DNA from: Firmicutes bacterium UBA1422
Lineage (GTDB): Bacteria > Bacillota > Clostridia > Peptostreptococcales > Anaerovoracaceae
DNA length: 47,255 nt
Direction of reading: 5' to 3'
Assembly (NCBI GenBank): GCA_002304835.1
Contig: DBPK01000025.1
Span: forward strand, 1-47,255
Positions 8,750 through 17,097 of the stretch are shown here, piece after piece. The notes below the pieces were generated by a model. The model was not told where the DNA came from. It saw nothing but the letters and a program-made list of their open reading frames with translations, and did no database searches. The number at the start of each line of letters is the position of its first letter. The first letter of the stretch is position 1. Position numbers and translations under genes: made by a program.

Positions 8750-9792
8750 GCAGATTTATCAGAAAGGATCTTTTGGGATTTATGCCCTACTCTCCCGGGC
8801 AGCAGCCGAAAGAGGAAATGATAAAGCTTAACACAAATGAAAACCCCTATCCCCCTTCGCCGGCGGCAGTGGATGCCATGGCAAAAATCAGTACGGATGA
8901 TTTGCGGCTTTATTGGGATCCTGAGGCTTCGGAGGCAAAGAATGCAATTGCAGATCATTACGATATTGAAAGCAGCAGGGTCATGGTGACAAACGGATCT
9001 GATGAGGCTCTGGCTTTTGCCTTTCGTGCCTTCGGGGAGAAAATATGTTTTCCTGAAATAACATACAGCTTCTACAAAGTTTTTGCCCGGGCAGCCGGTA
9101 GCCATGCGGTCACTTTTCCTTTAAAAAAAGATATGAGCATAGATATAACAGATTACATTAAATCTTCGGCAACTGTTATTCTGGCAAATCCCAATGCACC
9201 CACAGGCAAAGCACTTTGCCGTGATCAGATAAGAGAGATAGTTTTATCCGATCCGGACAGGCTTGTGATCATCGATGAGGCATATGTGGATTTCGGAGCA
9301 GAAAGCTGTATCCCGTTGGTGAAAAAACATGACAATATAATGGTAATACAAACCATGAGTAAATCCAGAAGTCTGGCGGCCATGAGGATAGGATTTGCTG
9401 TGGGAAGCAGAGAAATAATAGCAGATATGAATAAGATAAAATACAGCTTCAATCCCTACAGTATTGATCCTTTTGCAATAGCGGCAGCAAAAGCAGCCAT
9501 TGAAGATGAAAAATACTTCAGAAAGACAACAACAGAAATAATAAGGACCCGTGAAATGACAGAGGCAGGTTTAAGGGATTTGGGTTTTGAAGTGGTTCCT
9601 TCAAAAACAAATTTTTTACTGGTTTCCGGGGGCAGGGAGTATTTCGAAAAACTAAAAGAAAGAAAGATAATGGCAAGATACTGGGATGAAGATTTCTTAA
9701 GAAACTGGGTGAGGATCAGCATCGGGACACCGGAGCAGATGGAAAAATTTTTGGAAACTACGAAGGAGATATTATGCGAAAAAGTGAAATAA
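8746..9792 (+). CDS. hisC: Histidinol-phosphate aminotransferase
   Basis: A PLP fold-type I aminotransferase converting imidazole-acetol phosphate plus glutamate to histidinol phosphate. The 348-residue protein has the family N-terminus FMPYSPG and KLNTNENPYPPSP, the cofactor region VTNGSDEAL, NPNAPTGKAL, VIIDEAYVDFG, and the PLP lysine in TMSKSRSLAAMRIGFAVG. It overlaps hisZG by 4 bases and hisB by 19 bases, within the his operon. Confidence 0.95.
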   Translation: MSRFIRKDLLGFMPYSPGQQPKEEMIKLNTNENPYPPSPAAVDAMAKISTDDLRLYWDPEASEAKNAIADHYDIESSRVMVTNGSDEALAFAFRAFGEKICFPEITYSFYKVFARAAGSHAVTFPLKKDMSIDITDYIKSSATVILANPNAPTGKALCRDQIREIVLSDPDRLVIIDEAYVDFGAESCIPLVKKHDNIMVIQTMSKSRSLAAMRIGFAVGSREIIADMNKIKYSFNPYSIDPFAIAAAKAAIEDEKYFRKTTTEIIRTREMTEAGLRDLGFEVVPSKTNFLLVSGGREYFEKLKERKIMARYWDEDFLRNWVRISIGTPEQMEKFLETTKEILCEKVK

Positions 9793-10397
9793 AAAGAAAA
9801 ACAGCCGAAACAGACATATCCATGTCCCTTGATATTGACGGAAGAGGCATTTATGATATCAAAACGGACTGCGGTTTTTTTGATCATATGCTGGAGCTGT
9901 TCGCAAGACACGGGCGTTTTGATGTTTCCCTGGAATGCCGGGGTGACAGTCATGTGGACTATCACCACACGGTGGAAGATACGGGCATAGTCATGGGAAG
10001 GGCTTTCAGAGAGGCGTTGGGAGACAAAAAAGGCATAAGAAGATACGGAAGTATGATAATGCCCATGGATGAAGTTCTGATGCTTTGTGCTTTGGACATC
10101 AGCGGAAGATGCTTTTTGAATTTTGACGTTGAATTCAAAGTTATGAAGGTGACTTCTGAAGAAACAGAAAAAAGACCCATGATGGCCGGTCTTTTCGATA
10201 CTGAACTGGTATCCGTATTCCTGGATGCATTCTGCCGGGAACTGGGACTTACTCTTCATGTGATGAAATTATCCGGAGAAAACACCCATCATATAATAGA
10301 GGCCGTTTTCAAAGGACTGGGCAGAGCAATGGCAGCGGCGACGGAAATAGATCCAAAATCAAAAAACGAAATACCTTCAACAAAAGGAGTGCTTTGA
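9774..10397 (+). CDS. hisB: Imidazoleglycerol-phosphate dehydratase
   Basis: A manganese enzyme dehydrating imidazole-glycerol phosphate to imidazole-acetol phosphate. The 207-residue monofunctional form has both metal-binding histidine signatures: FFDHMLELFARHG with DSHVDYHHTVEDTG, and the second-half SGENTHHIIEAVFKGLGRAM. The start overlaps the end of hisC by 19 bases and is preceded by GAAGGAG. No histidinol-phosphatase domain is fused, so that activity must come from elsewhere; none is visible in the window. Confidence 0.95.
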   Translation: MRKSEIKRKTAETDISMSLDIDGRGIYDIKTDCGFFDHMLELFARHGRFDVSLECRGDSHVDYHHTVEDTGIVMGRAFREALGDKKGIRRYGSMIMPMDEVLMLCALDISGRCFLNFDVEFKVMKVTSEETEKRPMMAGLFDTELVSVFLDAFCRELGLTLHVMKLSGENTHHIIEAVFKGLGRAMAAATEIDPKSKNEIPSTKGVL

Positions 10398-11017
10398 TGA
10401 TAGCAGTAGCAGATTACGGAGTCGGGAATCTTTTTTCTCTTTGTGCTTCTCTGAAATATCTTGGCATTGACACAGAGGTAACAAAAGATCCGAAAAAAAT
10501 AAAAGAAGCGGAAAAGATAATATTGCCGGGGGTAGGAGCCTTTGGTGATGCAATAAAAAAACTTGAGGAATGCGGCCTTTCCCGGGTGATAAAGGAAGAG
10601 GCCAAAAAAGGAAAACCTCTTCTGGGCATATGCCTCGGCATGCAGCTCCTGTTTGAAAGGAGTCTCGAATATGGAATACACAGCGGTCTTGGATTGATAG
10701 AAGGGGAAGTGCGATCCATAAAAGATGATATGCAAAAGGAAGCCAGATCCGGATTCAAGGTACCTCATATAGGATGGAACAGGCTGGATATTGATGAAAG
10801 CGACCCGCTTTTCAAATATATAAAAAATGGAGAGTATGTTTATTATGTTCATAGCTTTTATGCCGGAAAATGCGCAGAAAGTGTTATTGCATCATCATAT
10901 CACGGCATAAAAATAACCGGTGCATGCCGTAAGGACCGCATCTGGGGGACCCAGTTCCATCCCGAAAAAAGCGGAACAGTGGGACTTAACATACTAAAAG
11001 CATTTACGGAGGTGTAA
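10397..11017 (+). CDS. hisH: Imidazole glycerol phosphate synthase, glutaminase subunit
   Basis: The glutamine amidotransferase subunit that feeds ammonia to HisF. The 206-residue class I GATase has the oxyanion-region PGVGAFGDAIKKL, the catalytic cysteine in LLGICLGMQLLFE, and the His/Glu pair in WGTQFHPEKSG. The start is taken as the ATG that shares one base with the hisB stop (TGATG), with AAAGGAG 10 bases upstream. A TTG one codon earlier is possible but less favoured. HisF lies two genes on, as expected for the heterodimer. Confidence 0.94.
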   Translation: MIAVADYGVGNLFSLCASLKYLGIDTEVTKDPKKIKEAEKIILPGVGAFGDAIKKLEECGLSRVIKEEAKKGKPLLGICLGMQLLFERSLEYGIHSGLGLIEGEVRSIKDDMQKEARSGFKVPHIGWNRLDIDESDPLFKYIKNGEYVYYVHSFYAGKCAESVIASSYHGIKITGACRKDRIWGTQFHPEKSGTVGLNILKAFTEV

Positions 11018-11019
11018 AA

Positions 11020-11784
11020 ATGATAATATTTCCCGCAATAGACATAAAGGGCGGCAGAGCAGTGCGGCTGCTGCAAGGAAAATTTGACAAGGAAACTGTA
11101 TATAATAAAGATCCCTTTTTTGTGGCAAAAGAATTCCGTCAGGCCGGAGCCGGATATCTGCATATCGTAGATCTGGACGGAGCCGACAAAGGTACGCCTG
11201 TGAACTTTGAAATAGTAAAGAAAATCGCAGAAGAGACTGATATGTTCATTCAGGTGGGAGGCGGAATAAGAAATGAAGAGAGAATAGAAAAGCATCTCTC
11301 CTGCGGGGTAAACCGTGTGATCCTGGGCACCGTGGCTGCCGAAAATCCCGAATTTGTAAAGGAAATGGTGAATAAGTACAAAGACAAAATTGCGGTAGGC
11401 GTAGATGTAAGAGAGGGAAAAGTTGCTGTAAAGGCCTGGAAGGAAGTGACGGATATAGACGGCATGGAGTTTTGTGAAAGGCTGCGTGATATGGGAGTAA
11501 AGACTGTAATATATACGGATACTTCCAAGGACGGGGGACTTGCCGGCACCAACATGGAAGCATACAGAGAACTGAAAAAAATAGAAGGGCTTGATATAAT
11601 CGCAGCCGGCGGGATAAGGTATGAAAGGGAACTGACCGCCTTAAGGGGAATGGTGAAAGGAGCCATACTTGGAAAAGCTCTTTACAGCGATAAGCTTTCC
11701 CTGAAAAGATGCCTTGAACTTGTGGGAAGCAATGTGGGCATGGACGGAATAGAAAAAGAAGATATAAACTGGAAGGGGCACTGA
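11020..11784 (+). CDS. hisA: ProFAR isomerase
   Basis: It isomerises the aminoaldose ProFAR to the aminoketose PRFAR. The 254-residue TIM barrel begins IIFPAIDIKGGRAVRLLQG with the catalytic Asp. It also has YLHIVDLDGADKG, IQVGGGIRN with the phosphate-binding loop, VGVDVREGKVAVKAW, the second catalytic Asp in IYTDTSKDGGLAGTN, and AAGGIR. The start has GGAGGTG just upstream. It shares one base with hisF (TGATG). It is slightly longer than most homologues, with a charged C-terminal tail of about 10 residues. Confidence 0.95.
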   Translation: MIIFPAIDIKGGRAVRLLQGKFDKETVYNKDPFFVAKEFRQAGAGYLHIVDLDGADKGTPVNFEIVKKIAEETDMFIQVGGGIRNEERIEKHLSCGVNRVILGTVAAENPEFVKEMVNKYKDKIAVGVDVREGKVAVKAWKEVTDIDGMEFCERLRDMGVKTVIYTDTSKDGGLAGTNMEAYRELKKIEGLDIIAAGGIRYERELTALRGMVKGAILGKALYSDKLSLKRCLELVGSNVGMDGIEKEDINWKGH

Positions 11785-12539
11785 TGATAACCAAAAGAAT
11801 AATACCCTGCCTTGATGTAAGAGATGGGAAAGTTGTAAAGGGGAGAAAATTCCAAAGCATAAAGGAAGTGGCCGACCCCGTTAAGATGGCGTCGTTTTAT
11901 AATGAGGCGGGGGCTGATGAGCTGGTATTTTATGATATAACTGCAAGTTTTGAGAAACGCAAGCTTTTTAATAAGATACTGAAGGAAGTGGCTTCGGAGA
12001 TATTTATACCCCTTACTGTAGGAGGCGGTATCGATTCACTGGAGGATTTTGATACAGTATTAAAATGCGGCGCTGATAAGGTCAGTGTCAACAGCGGTGC
12101 CATAAAAAACCCCGACTTAATCGATGCAGCAGCAAAAAAATACGGAAATCAGTGCGTAGTGCTTTCCATGGATGTCAAAAGGGTCGACGGCAAATTCATG
12201 GTTTTTTCCATGGGAGGCAGGGAAAATACCGGGAAAGATGCGGTCTCCTGGGCTGTTGAAGCAGTTGTTCGGGGAGCCGGGGAGCTGGTAATCAACAGTA
12301 TAGATGCAGATGGGGTAAAGGACGGATTCGATATAGAAATGCTTTCTGCTTTGGCTTCAAAGGTTTCTGTCCCGGTGGTGGCTTCAGGAGGTGCCGGAAA
12401 AATGGAAGACTTCGCCGATCTTTTTGAGAAGACAGGAGTCCAGGCGGGTCTTGCCGCCAGCATATTCCATTTCAGAGAAGTGGAAATATCCGATCTCAAA
12501 AAATACTTAAAAGAAAAAGGTGTTGAGGTGCGCATATGA
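11784..12539 (+). CDS. hisF: Imidazole glycerol phosphate synthase, cyclase subunit
   Basis: It uses ammonia from HisH to turn PRFAR into imidazole-glycerol phosphate and AICAR. The 251-residue barrel has the usual RIIPCLDVRDGKVVKGRKF, EAGADELVFYDITAS, PLTVGGGI and VVASGGAGKMEDFADLF. Both catalytic aspartates (CLDV and NSIDADGVKDGFD) are present. It lies between hisA (one-base overlap) and hisIE (ATGA overlap). Confidence 0.96.
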   Translation: MITKRIIPCLDVRDGKVVKGRKFQSIKEVADPVKMASFYNEAGADELVFYDITASFEKRKLFNKILKEVASEIFIPLTVGGGIDSLEDFDTVLKCGADKVSVNSGAIKNPDLIDAAAKKYGNQCVVLSMDVKRVDGKFMVFSMGGRENTGKDAVSWAVEAVVRGAGELVINSIDADGVKDGFDIEMLSALASKVSVPVVASGGAGKMEDFADLFEKTGVQAGLAASIFHFREVEISDLKKYLKEKGVEVRI

Positions 12540-13198
12540 ATCTTAAATTTGATGAAAAGGGGCTGATACCCGCCATAGTGCAGGATCATAATACCGGCCA
12601 GGTGCTTACACTGGCATATATGAATAAAGAAAGTCTTGAAATAACCATAAAAGAAGGAATGACCTGTTTTTGGAGCCGCAGCAGGAAGGAACTATGGAGG
12701 AAGGGCAGCACCAGTGGCAACTATCAGAAAGTAGTCAGCATCAAAGCCGATTGTGACAAAGATGCTCTGGTCATAGAGGTAATAAAAAACGGGCCCGCAT
12801 GTCATACAGGAAAAGAAAGCTGCTTTTTCAATGAAGTGTTTGATGGTAACAGAAGCAAAACGGACAGGAAAAGCTCTTTGGAAAAGGAATTCTCGTGGCA
12901 GGAACTTTATGAAATCATAAGTCAGCGAAGAGAAAATCCCAGAGAAGGAAGTTATACCAGCTATCTTTTTGAAATGGGCATGGAAAAGATCCTCAAAAAG
13001 ATAGGAGAAGAAAGCACAGAAGTCATAATAGCTGCCGGTAAAAAAGATAAAGAAGAAACTGTTTACGAAATCGCCGATCTGGCTTATCATATAATGGTGA
13101 TGATGTCAGAGATGGAGATCGAACCCAAAGAAATAACCACAGAACTGGCGGAAAGACATGTAATAGATAAAAAGAAGAAACAGGAAAGAATGGGGTAA
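12536..13198 (+). CDS. hisIE: Phosphoribosyl-AMP cyclohydrolase / phosphoribosyl-ATP pyrophosphatase
   Basis: A bifunctional enzyme for steps 2 and 3 of histidine synthesis. Residues 1 to about 110 are HisI, a zinc enzyme, with TCFWSRSRKELWRKGSTSGN, the metal cysteine in IKADCDKDALV and ACHTGKESCFF. Residues from about 122 are HisE, an all-alpha MazG-like pyrophosphohydrolase, with KKIGEESTEVIIAA and EIADLAYHIMVMM. It closes the operon. A weak hairpin (AATGGG/CCCATT, 13189-13206) overlaps the stop codon and is followed by TTCT, so termination here is uncertain. Confidence 0.95.
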   Translation: MNLKFDEKGLIPAIVQDHNTGQVLTLAYMNKESLEITIKEGMTCFWSRSRKELWRKGSTSGNYQKVVSIKADCDKDALVIEVIKNGPACHTGKESCFFNEVFDGNRSKTDRKSSLEKEFSWQELYEIISQRRENPREGSYTSYLFEMGMEKILKKIGEESTEVIIAAGKKDKEETVYEIADLAYHIMVMMSEMEIEPKEITTELAERHVIDKKKKQERMG

Positions 13199-13210
13199 AT
13201 CCCATTTTCT
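13189..13210 (+). terminator. Possible weak terminator at end of hisIE
   Basis: AATGGG (13189-13194) pairs with CCCATT (13201-13206) across a 6-base loop containing the hisIE stop codon, followed by TTCT. The stem is short and the T-run poor, so partial readthrough into apbE is likely. Confidence 0.3.
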
Positions 13211-13234
13211 CAAGGGTGCATAAGGCGATAGAAC

Positions 13235-14257
13235 ATGAAGGAAAAGATGAAATTCAAAACAAGAAAAGTGCCGGTCATTTTGGCTTTGATCATGGCTGCT
13301 GTTATTTTCCAGGCAGGATGCGGCACAGAAGAGGAAATATCGGACACGGGGTTTTATCTGGACACCACATGCACAATAACCCTTTATGATATCAATAAAG
13401 ACGAAGGAGAAAAGCTCATAAAAAAATCCTTTGATATATGCAAAAAATATGAAGGACTCATGAGCAAAACAATAAAGGGCAGTGATATTGACAGGATAAA
13501 CAGGGCAGAAGGTAAGTCTGTTTCAGTAAGCTCCGAAACTATAAAAGTAATAAAAGAAGGTATGAGAATGGGGAAATTGTCCCAAGGAGAATTTGACATA
13601 ACCATAGGAAGAGTGACGGAACTTTGGGATTTCAACAGCGATGAAGCGGAAGTCCCTGACGATGAAAAAATAAGGGAAGCTCTTGAAACCGTTGATTACA
13701 GAAATATTGAAATAGAAGGAAATAATGTTACCCTTAAAGATCCGGCGGCAAAACTGGACCTGGGGGGCATAGCCAAAGGCTATATAGCCGACAGAATAAC
13801 AAAGATGCTGGTCAAAAACGGAGCAGAAAAAGCAATAATAAATCTGGGGGGAAATGTGGTCGCCATAGGTGAAAAAGAAGAAAACACTCCCTGGAACATA
13901 GGAGTGGAAAGACCTTACAGTGACAGAAGCGAAGTGATCGGTGTGGTTGAAGCTGTGGATGATTCCGTGGTAACTTCAGGCATATATGAGCGTTTCTTTG
14001 AAAAAGACGGAAAGAAATATCATCATATACTGGATCCGGAAACGGGATATCCGGCAGAAAGTGATCTTGAGGCAGTGACAGTTACAGGACCTTCCGGCCG
14101 TTCCATGGAATGTGATGCACTTAGTACAGTGTGTATACTGATGGGCGAAAAAAAAGCAAAAAAAATTATTGAAAGCATGGATGGTATGGAAGCTCTTTTT
14201 ATAAATAAAGAGAACAAGGCAACGCCCACTAAAGGCCTGTCTTTTGTAATTCAATAA
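13235..14257 (+). CDS. apbE: FAD:protein FMN transferase (ApbE family lipoprotein)
   Basis: It transfers FMN from FAD to a threonine of target proteins, such as RNF or NQR electron-transport subunits. The 340-residue protein has an N-terminal signal peptide with a lipobox (FQAGC, Cys29), so it is anchored outside the membrane. Family motifs are LDLGGIAKGYIAD, INLGGNVVAIGEK, SGIYERFFEKDGKKYHHILDPETGYP, and the Mg-binding region MECDALST. ATG 13235 is chosen; ATG 13247, four codons in and with AAGGA just upstream, is also possible. No flavinylation target is adjacent. Its 3' end overlaps the convergent DUF815 gene by 29 bases. Confidence 0.93.
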   Translation: MKEKMKFKTRKVPVILALIMAAVIFQAGCGTEEEISDTGFYLDTTCTITLYDINKDEGEKLIKKSFDICKKYEGLMSKTIKGSDIDRINRAEGKSVSVSSETIKVIKEGMRMGKLSQGEFDITIGRVTELWDFNSDEAEVPDDEKIREALETVDYRNIEIEGNNVTLKDPAAKLDLGGIAKGYIADRITKMLVKNGAEKAIINLGGNVVAIGEKEENTPWNIGVERPYSDRSEVIGVVEAVDDSVVTSGIYERFFEKDGKKYHHILDPETGYPAESDLEAVTVTGPSGRSMECDALSTVCILMGEKKAKKIIESMDGMEALFINKENKATPTKGLSFVIQ

Positions 14258-15425
14258 ACTGCTTTGCAGCTCTCGGAGTACGACCGTTTGTTCTTAAGGC
14301 ATGGGCTTCGGCCTTTTTGAAAAGTTCTTCTTCGGACATATCAAGGCCGTATTTTTTTGCAAGTTCTTTTGTTATATAAAGGTAAGTGTCTTTGTCGGGC
14401 TTTTGGAAGGCGACGGTAAGACCGAACCTGGCGGCAAGACTCATGGTTTCCTGCAGAGTCTCGTTTATGTGAAGGTCATCCCCCTGTCTTTCGGCCGATG
14501 TTTCTTTTAACAGATGGCGCCTATTGCTGGTGGCATATATCAAAATATTACTGCCTCTTGAAACAGCACTGCCCTCCAAAATAGCCTTGAGTGCCGAAAA
14601 ATTTTCGTTGTTGCCGGAAAAACTGAGATCATCAATGTATATTATGAATTTAAGAGGGTTCCCTGAAAGCTCTTCGGTGATTTTGGGGATGTCGAAAATC
14701 TGAGTTTTCCTTATTTCCACCAGCCTCAGTCCCTTTTGCGCATATTCATTTACGACCGCTTTTATTGTTGAGCTTTTGCCTGTGCCGGCATCACCGTAGA
14801 GAAGCATGTCACTGGCCTCTCGTCCTTCAAGAAAAGCTTCAGTGTTTTTTATTACCTGTTCTCTTTCTCTTTGGTAACCGAAAAGATCCGAAAGAGATTG
14901 ATTGTCAGGGAACAATATGGGAACGAATTCTCCGTCCTTCACAGAAAAAGATCTGTACTTGGCAAAAATCCCGAAGCCCTTAACATGAAGTTTTTTGATC
15001 TGTTTTTCATATTCTTCTTTCAAATCACACCGGGATGTTTCCCATGCCGGGAGAAAGCCGTGATAACCAATGGCGGATTTTACATCCGAGACACTTAGCT
15101 GAGATATTTCCTGGAACAGTTCCAGTTCGGCATAAAGACAGCTTTCAATGGTAGGGGAGATTTCTTTGCCTGAGGATTTTTGTCTTATATAAAGATTATC
15201 GTCATTGAGGATCAAAAATCTTATATATCTGCTCAAATCAGGGGTTTTTTCGTAAAGAGCGGATATAAAAGAGGAAAAACATGAGATCACCTGTCTTTCA
15301 TCTTCACTTTTTTCTGTTAGCAAAAATAATGTCCTGAGTTTTGCAATAACAGGATCATCCAGAAGTTTTCTGAATATGGCCAGGGTCTCCAGCCTCATAC
15401 TAAGTTCCGAAAATTTTCTTCTCAT
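14229..15425 (-). CDS. DUF815-family AAA ATPase
   Basis: A 398-residue cytoplasmic protein of unknown role. The N-terminal half is helical and not recognised. The C-terminal half is an ATPase with Walker A GDAGTGKSS, Walker B FIIYIDDLSF, a sensor-like ILIYATSNRRHL (typical of this family) and a C-terminal helical lid ending RTPRAAKQFIELQ. It is transcribed against apbE, overlapping it by 29 bases, and away from the AlkD-like gene. Assignment to the DUF815 family is from the combination of YGDAGTGKS, YIDDLSF and ATSNRRHL; function is unknown. Confidence 0.82.
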   Translation of the reverse strand: MRRKFSELSMRLETLAIFRKLLDDPVIAKLRTLFLLTEKSEDERQVISCFSSFISALYEKTPDLSRYIRFLILNDDNLYIRQKSSGKEISPTIESCLYAELELFQEISQLSVSDVKSAIGYHGFLPAWETSRCDLKEEYEKQIKKLHVKGFGIFAKYRSFSVKDGEFVPILFPDNQSLSDLFGYQREREQVIKNTEAFLEGREASDMLLYGDAGTGKSSTIKAVVNEYAQKGLRLVEIRKTQIFDIPKITEELSGNPLKFIIYIDDLSFSGNNENFSALKAILEGSAVSRGSNILIYATSNRRHLLKETSAERQGDDLHINETLQETMSLAARFGLTVAFQKPDKDTYLYITKELAKKYGLDMSEEELFKKAEAHALRTNGRTPRAAKQFIELQKTGL

Positions 15426-15563
15426 CTGATCAAACCCTAATTCTGTACTTTTTATATTTTACTTGCATATGGCAATCGTTGATATACTTTGCAAAGTCCA
15501 TCCTGCATAGGATAACGATATTATGATAACACTTTTTTTGCAAATACTCAAATCGTAAAACTA

Positions 15564-15580
15564 TGATATAATATTGACCA
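15564..15580 (+). promoter_or_regulatory. Extended -10 promoter abutting the alkD start
   Basis: TGATATAAT at 15564-15572 is a perfect extended -10 element (TGN-TATAAT). No good -35 is seen 17 bases upstream (ATACTC), which fits extended -10 promoters. The expected transcription start, about 7 bases downstream, coincides with the ATG at 15580, and no ribosome site lies between. A leaderless transcript is therefore predicted. Confidence 0.6.
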
Positions 15581-16326
15581 TGAGAAAAGAAGTACAGAAA
15601 AAACTCAAAGAAAAAGCAGAAAAGGATTATAAGGAATTCAACACAAAACTCATACCCGGGATAGATAAGAAAAAGGTTTTCGGAGTAAGGATGCCTGATG
15701 TCAGAGTCTTGGCAAAATGGCTTGCCAAAGAAGATTTTAGGCAATTCATGGACGAAATGGATGAGGCGGAAAATCACTTTTATGAAGAAAAACTCATTTA
15801 CGGTATGGTAATAGGATATGCAAAGATAGCCGATGATGAGCGCTTTGATCTGATCAGAAGGTTTGTTCCTTATATAGACAACTGGGCATTATGTGACAGT
15901 GTTGACAGCACATACAAATTCATAAGAAAAAATCCCCAAAAGGGGTTTGATTTTTTAAAGAAGTATCTTGATTCGGATGGAGAGTTCGAAAAAAGATTCG
16001 GAACGGTCATGTTGCTTGCCCACTATGTGAATAATGATGATATAAACGAATTTTATCTCCCAAAAGTCATTGAAGAGATGAAACTCCTGGGCAGAGACCA
16101 GCCATACTACGTAATGATGGCTGTCGCATGGACACTTTCTGTGTGCTATATAAAAAACAAAGAACTGACCATTGAACTGCTATCGGGTGACGGGTTGGAC
16201 CATATCACCCGCAAAAAAACCATTCAAAAGATAAGGGAATCTTTCAGAGTATCGGAAGAAGAAAAGGAGAACCTGAAAAAACTCATAAAGGCAGAAAGTA
16301 ATAATAGCGAAGAAACAGGGCAATGA
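15580..16326 (+). CDS. DNA alkylation repair protein, AlkD-like
   Basis: A 248-residue all-helical HEAT-like repeat protein of the AlkD/AlkC alkylpurine-glycosylase family, which removes bulky or cationic alkylated bases. Visible family features are GVRMPDVRVLAKWLAKE, the EEKLIYGMVIGYAK helix, the signature FVPYIDNWALCDSVDSTYKFI with the active-site tryptophan and aspartate, KRFGTVMLLAHYV and YYVMMAVAWTLSVCYIK. ATG 15580 is used; a TTG two codons earlier exists but also lacks a ribosome site. It is monocistronic or cotranscribed with the next gene, 27 bases away. The exact substrate is not predictable. Confidence 0.88.
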   Translation: MRKEVQKKLKEKAEKDYKEFNTKLIPGIDKKKVFGVRMPDVRVLAKWLAKEDFRQFMDEMDEAENHFYEEKLIYGMVIGYAKIADDERFDLIRRFVPYIDNWALCDSVDSTYKFIRKNPQKGFDFLKKYLDSDGEFEKRFGTVMLLAHYVNNDDINEFYLPKVIEEMKLLGRDQPYYVMMAVAWTLSVCYIKNKELTIELLSGDGLDHITRKKTIQKIRESFRVSEEEKENLKKLIKAESNNSEETGQ

Positions 16327-16353
16327 TAAGAGGAACAGTAAAGGAGAGGAAAA

Positions 16354-17097
16354 ATGATATTCTATTTTTCGGGAACGGGGAATTCCAAATGGATCGCACA
16401 GGAGATAGCCGAAAAGACCGGTGACAGAGCCGAAAGCATAGTTGATATGAACAGAAATGGCCTTGTGCCCTACAAAGCTGAAAAAGGAGAAAATCTTGGA
16501 TTTGTTTTTCCTGTATATTCATGGGGACCGCCCCTGATATTTATGGAGTTTGCCTCAAAAGTGATTTTTGATGAAAGCAATTATATTTTCGGAGCATGTA
16601 CATGTGGCGGAAGCGCCGGAAATGCCATGGAGATATTATCAAAGATAGTGCCCCTCTGTTCGGGATTTTCATTCATTATGCCAAACAACTACATCATTGG
16701 CTCCGACGTGGACACAGCCGAAGTGGCTGCGCGAAAGGTCAAAGAAGCAAGAGAAAAACTTCCCTCGGTCATTGAGGTCATAAAAGAAAAGAAAAAGGTC
16801 ATGGACATAAAAAAAGGAGCCCTGGCAGGTCTCAAGTCATCCCTGATATGTAATCTTTTTAACAAATATGCCACCAACACAGATGATTTCTTTGTTACAG
16901 AAAAGTGTGTTTCGTGCGGGAACTGTGTCAGCGTATGCCCTCTTGGAAGCATATCTCTTGTTGACGGGAAACCAAAATGGGAAAGCAATTGTACAAAATG
17001 TCTTGCATGCATAAACAGATGCCCCGAAGAAGCCATACAAAGCGGAAAAGCGACAACCGGCAGGGGACGTTACTATTTTGAAAAGGGCAATTATTAA
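16354..17097 (+). CDS. EFR1-type flavodoxin-ferredoxin fusion protein
   Basis: A 247-residue predicted electron-transfer protein. The N-terminal part is a flavodoxin-like domain (MIFYFSGTGNSKWIAQEIAE binds the FMN phosphate; GACTCGGSAGNA follows). The C-terminal part has two [4Fe-4S] motifs, CVSCGNCVSVCP and CTKCLACINRCP (residues about 189-228). The domain order is that of the EFR1-family ferredoxins common in anaerobic Firmicutes; partners are unknown. AAAGGAG precedes the start. Its stop overlaps the convergent RNase HI stop by 4 bases. Confidence 0.9.
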   Translation: MIFYFSGTGNSKWIAQEIAEKTGDRAESIVDMNRNGLVPYKAEKGENLGFVFPVYSWGPPLIFMEFASKVIFDESNYIFGACTCGGSAGNAMEILSKIVPLCSGFSFIMPNNYIIGSDVDTAEVAARKVKEAREKLPSVIEVIKEKKKVMDIKKGALAGLKSSLICNLFNKYATNTDDFFVTEKCVSCGNCVSVCPLGSISLVDGKPKWESNCTKCLACINRCPEEAIQSGKATTGRGRYYFEKGNY

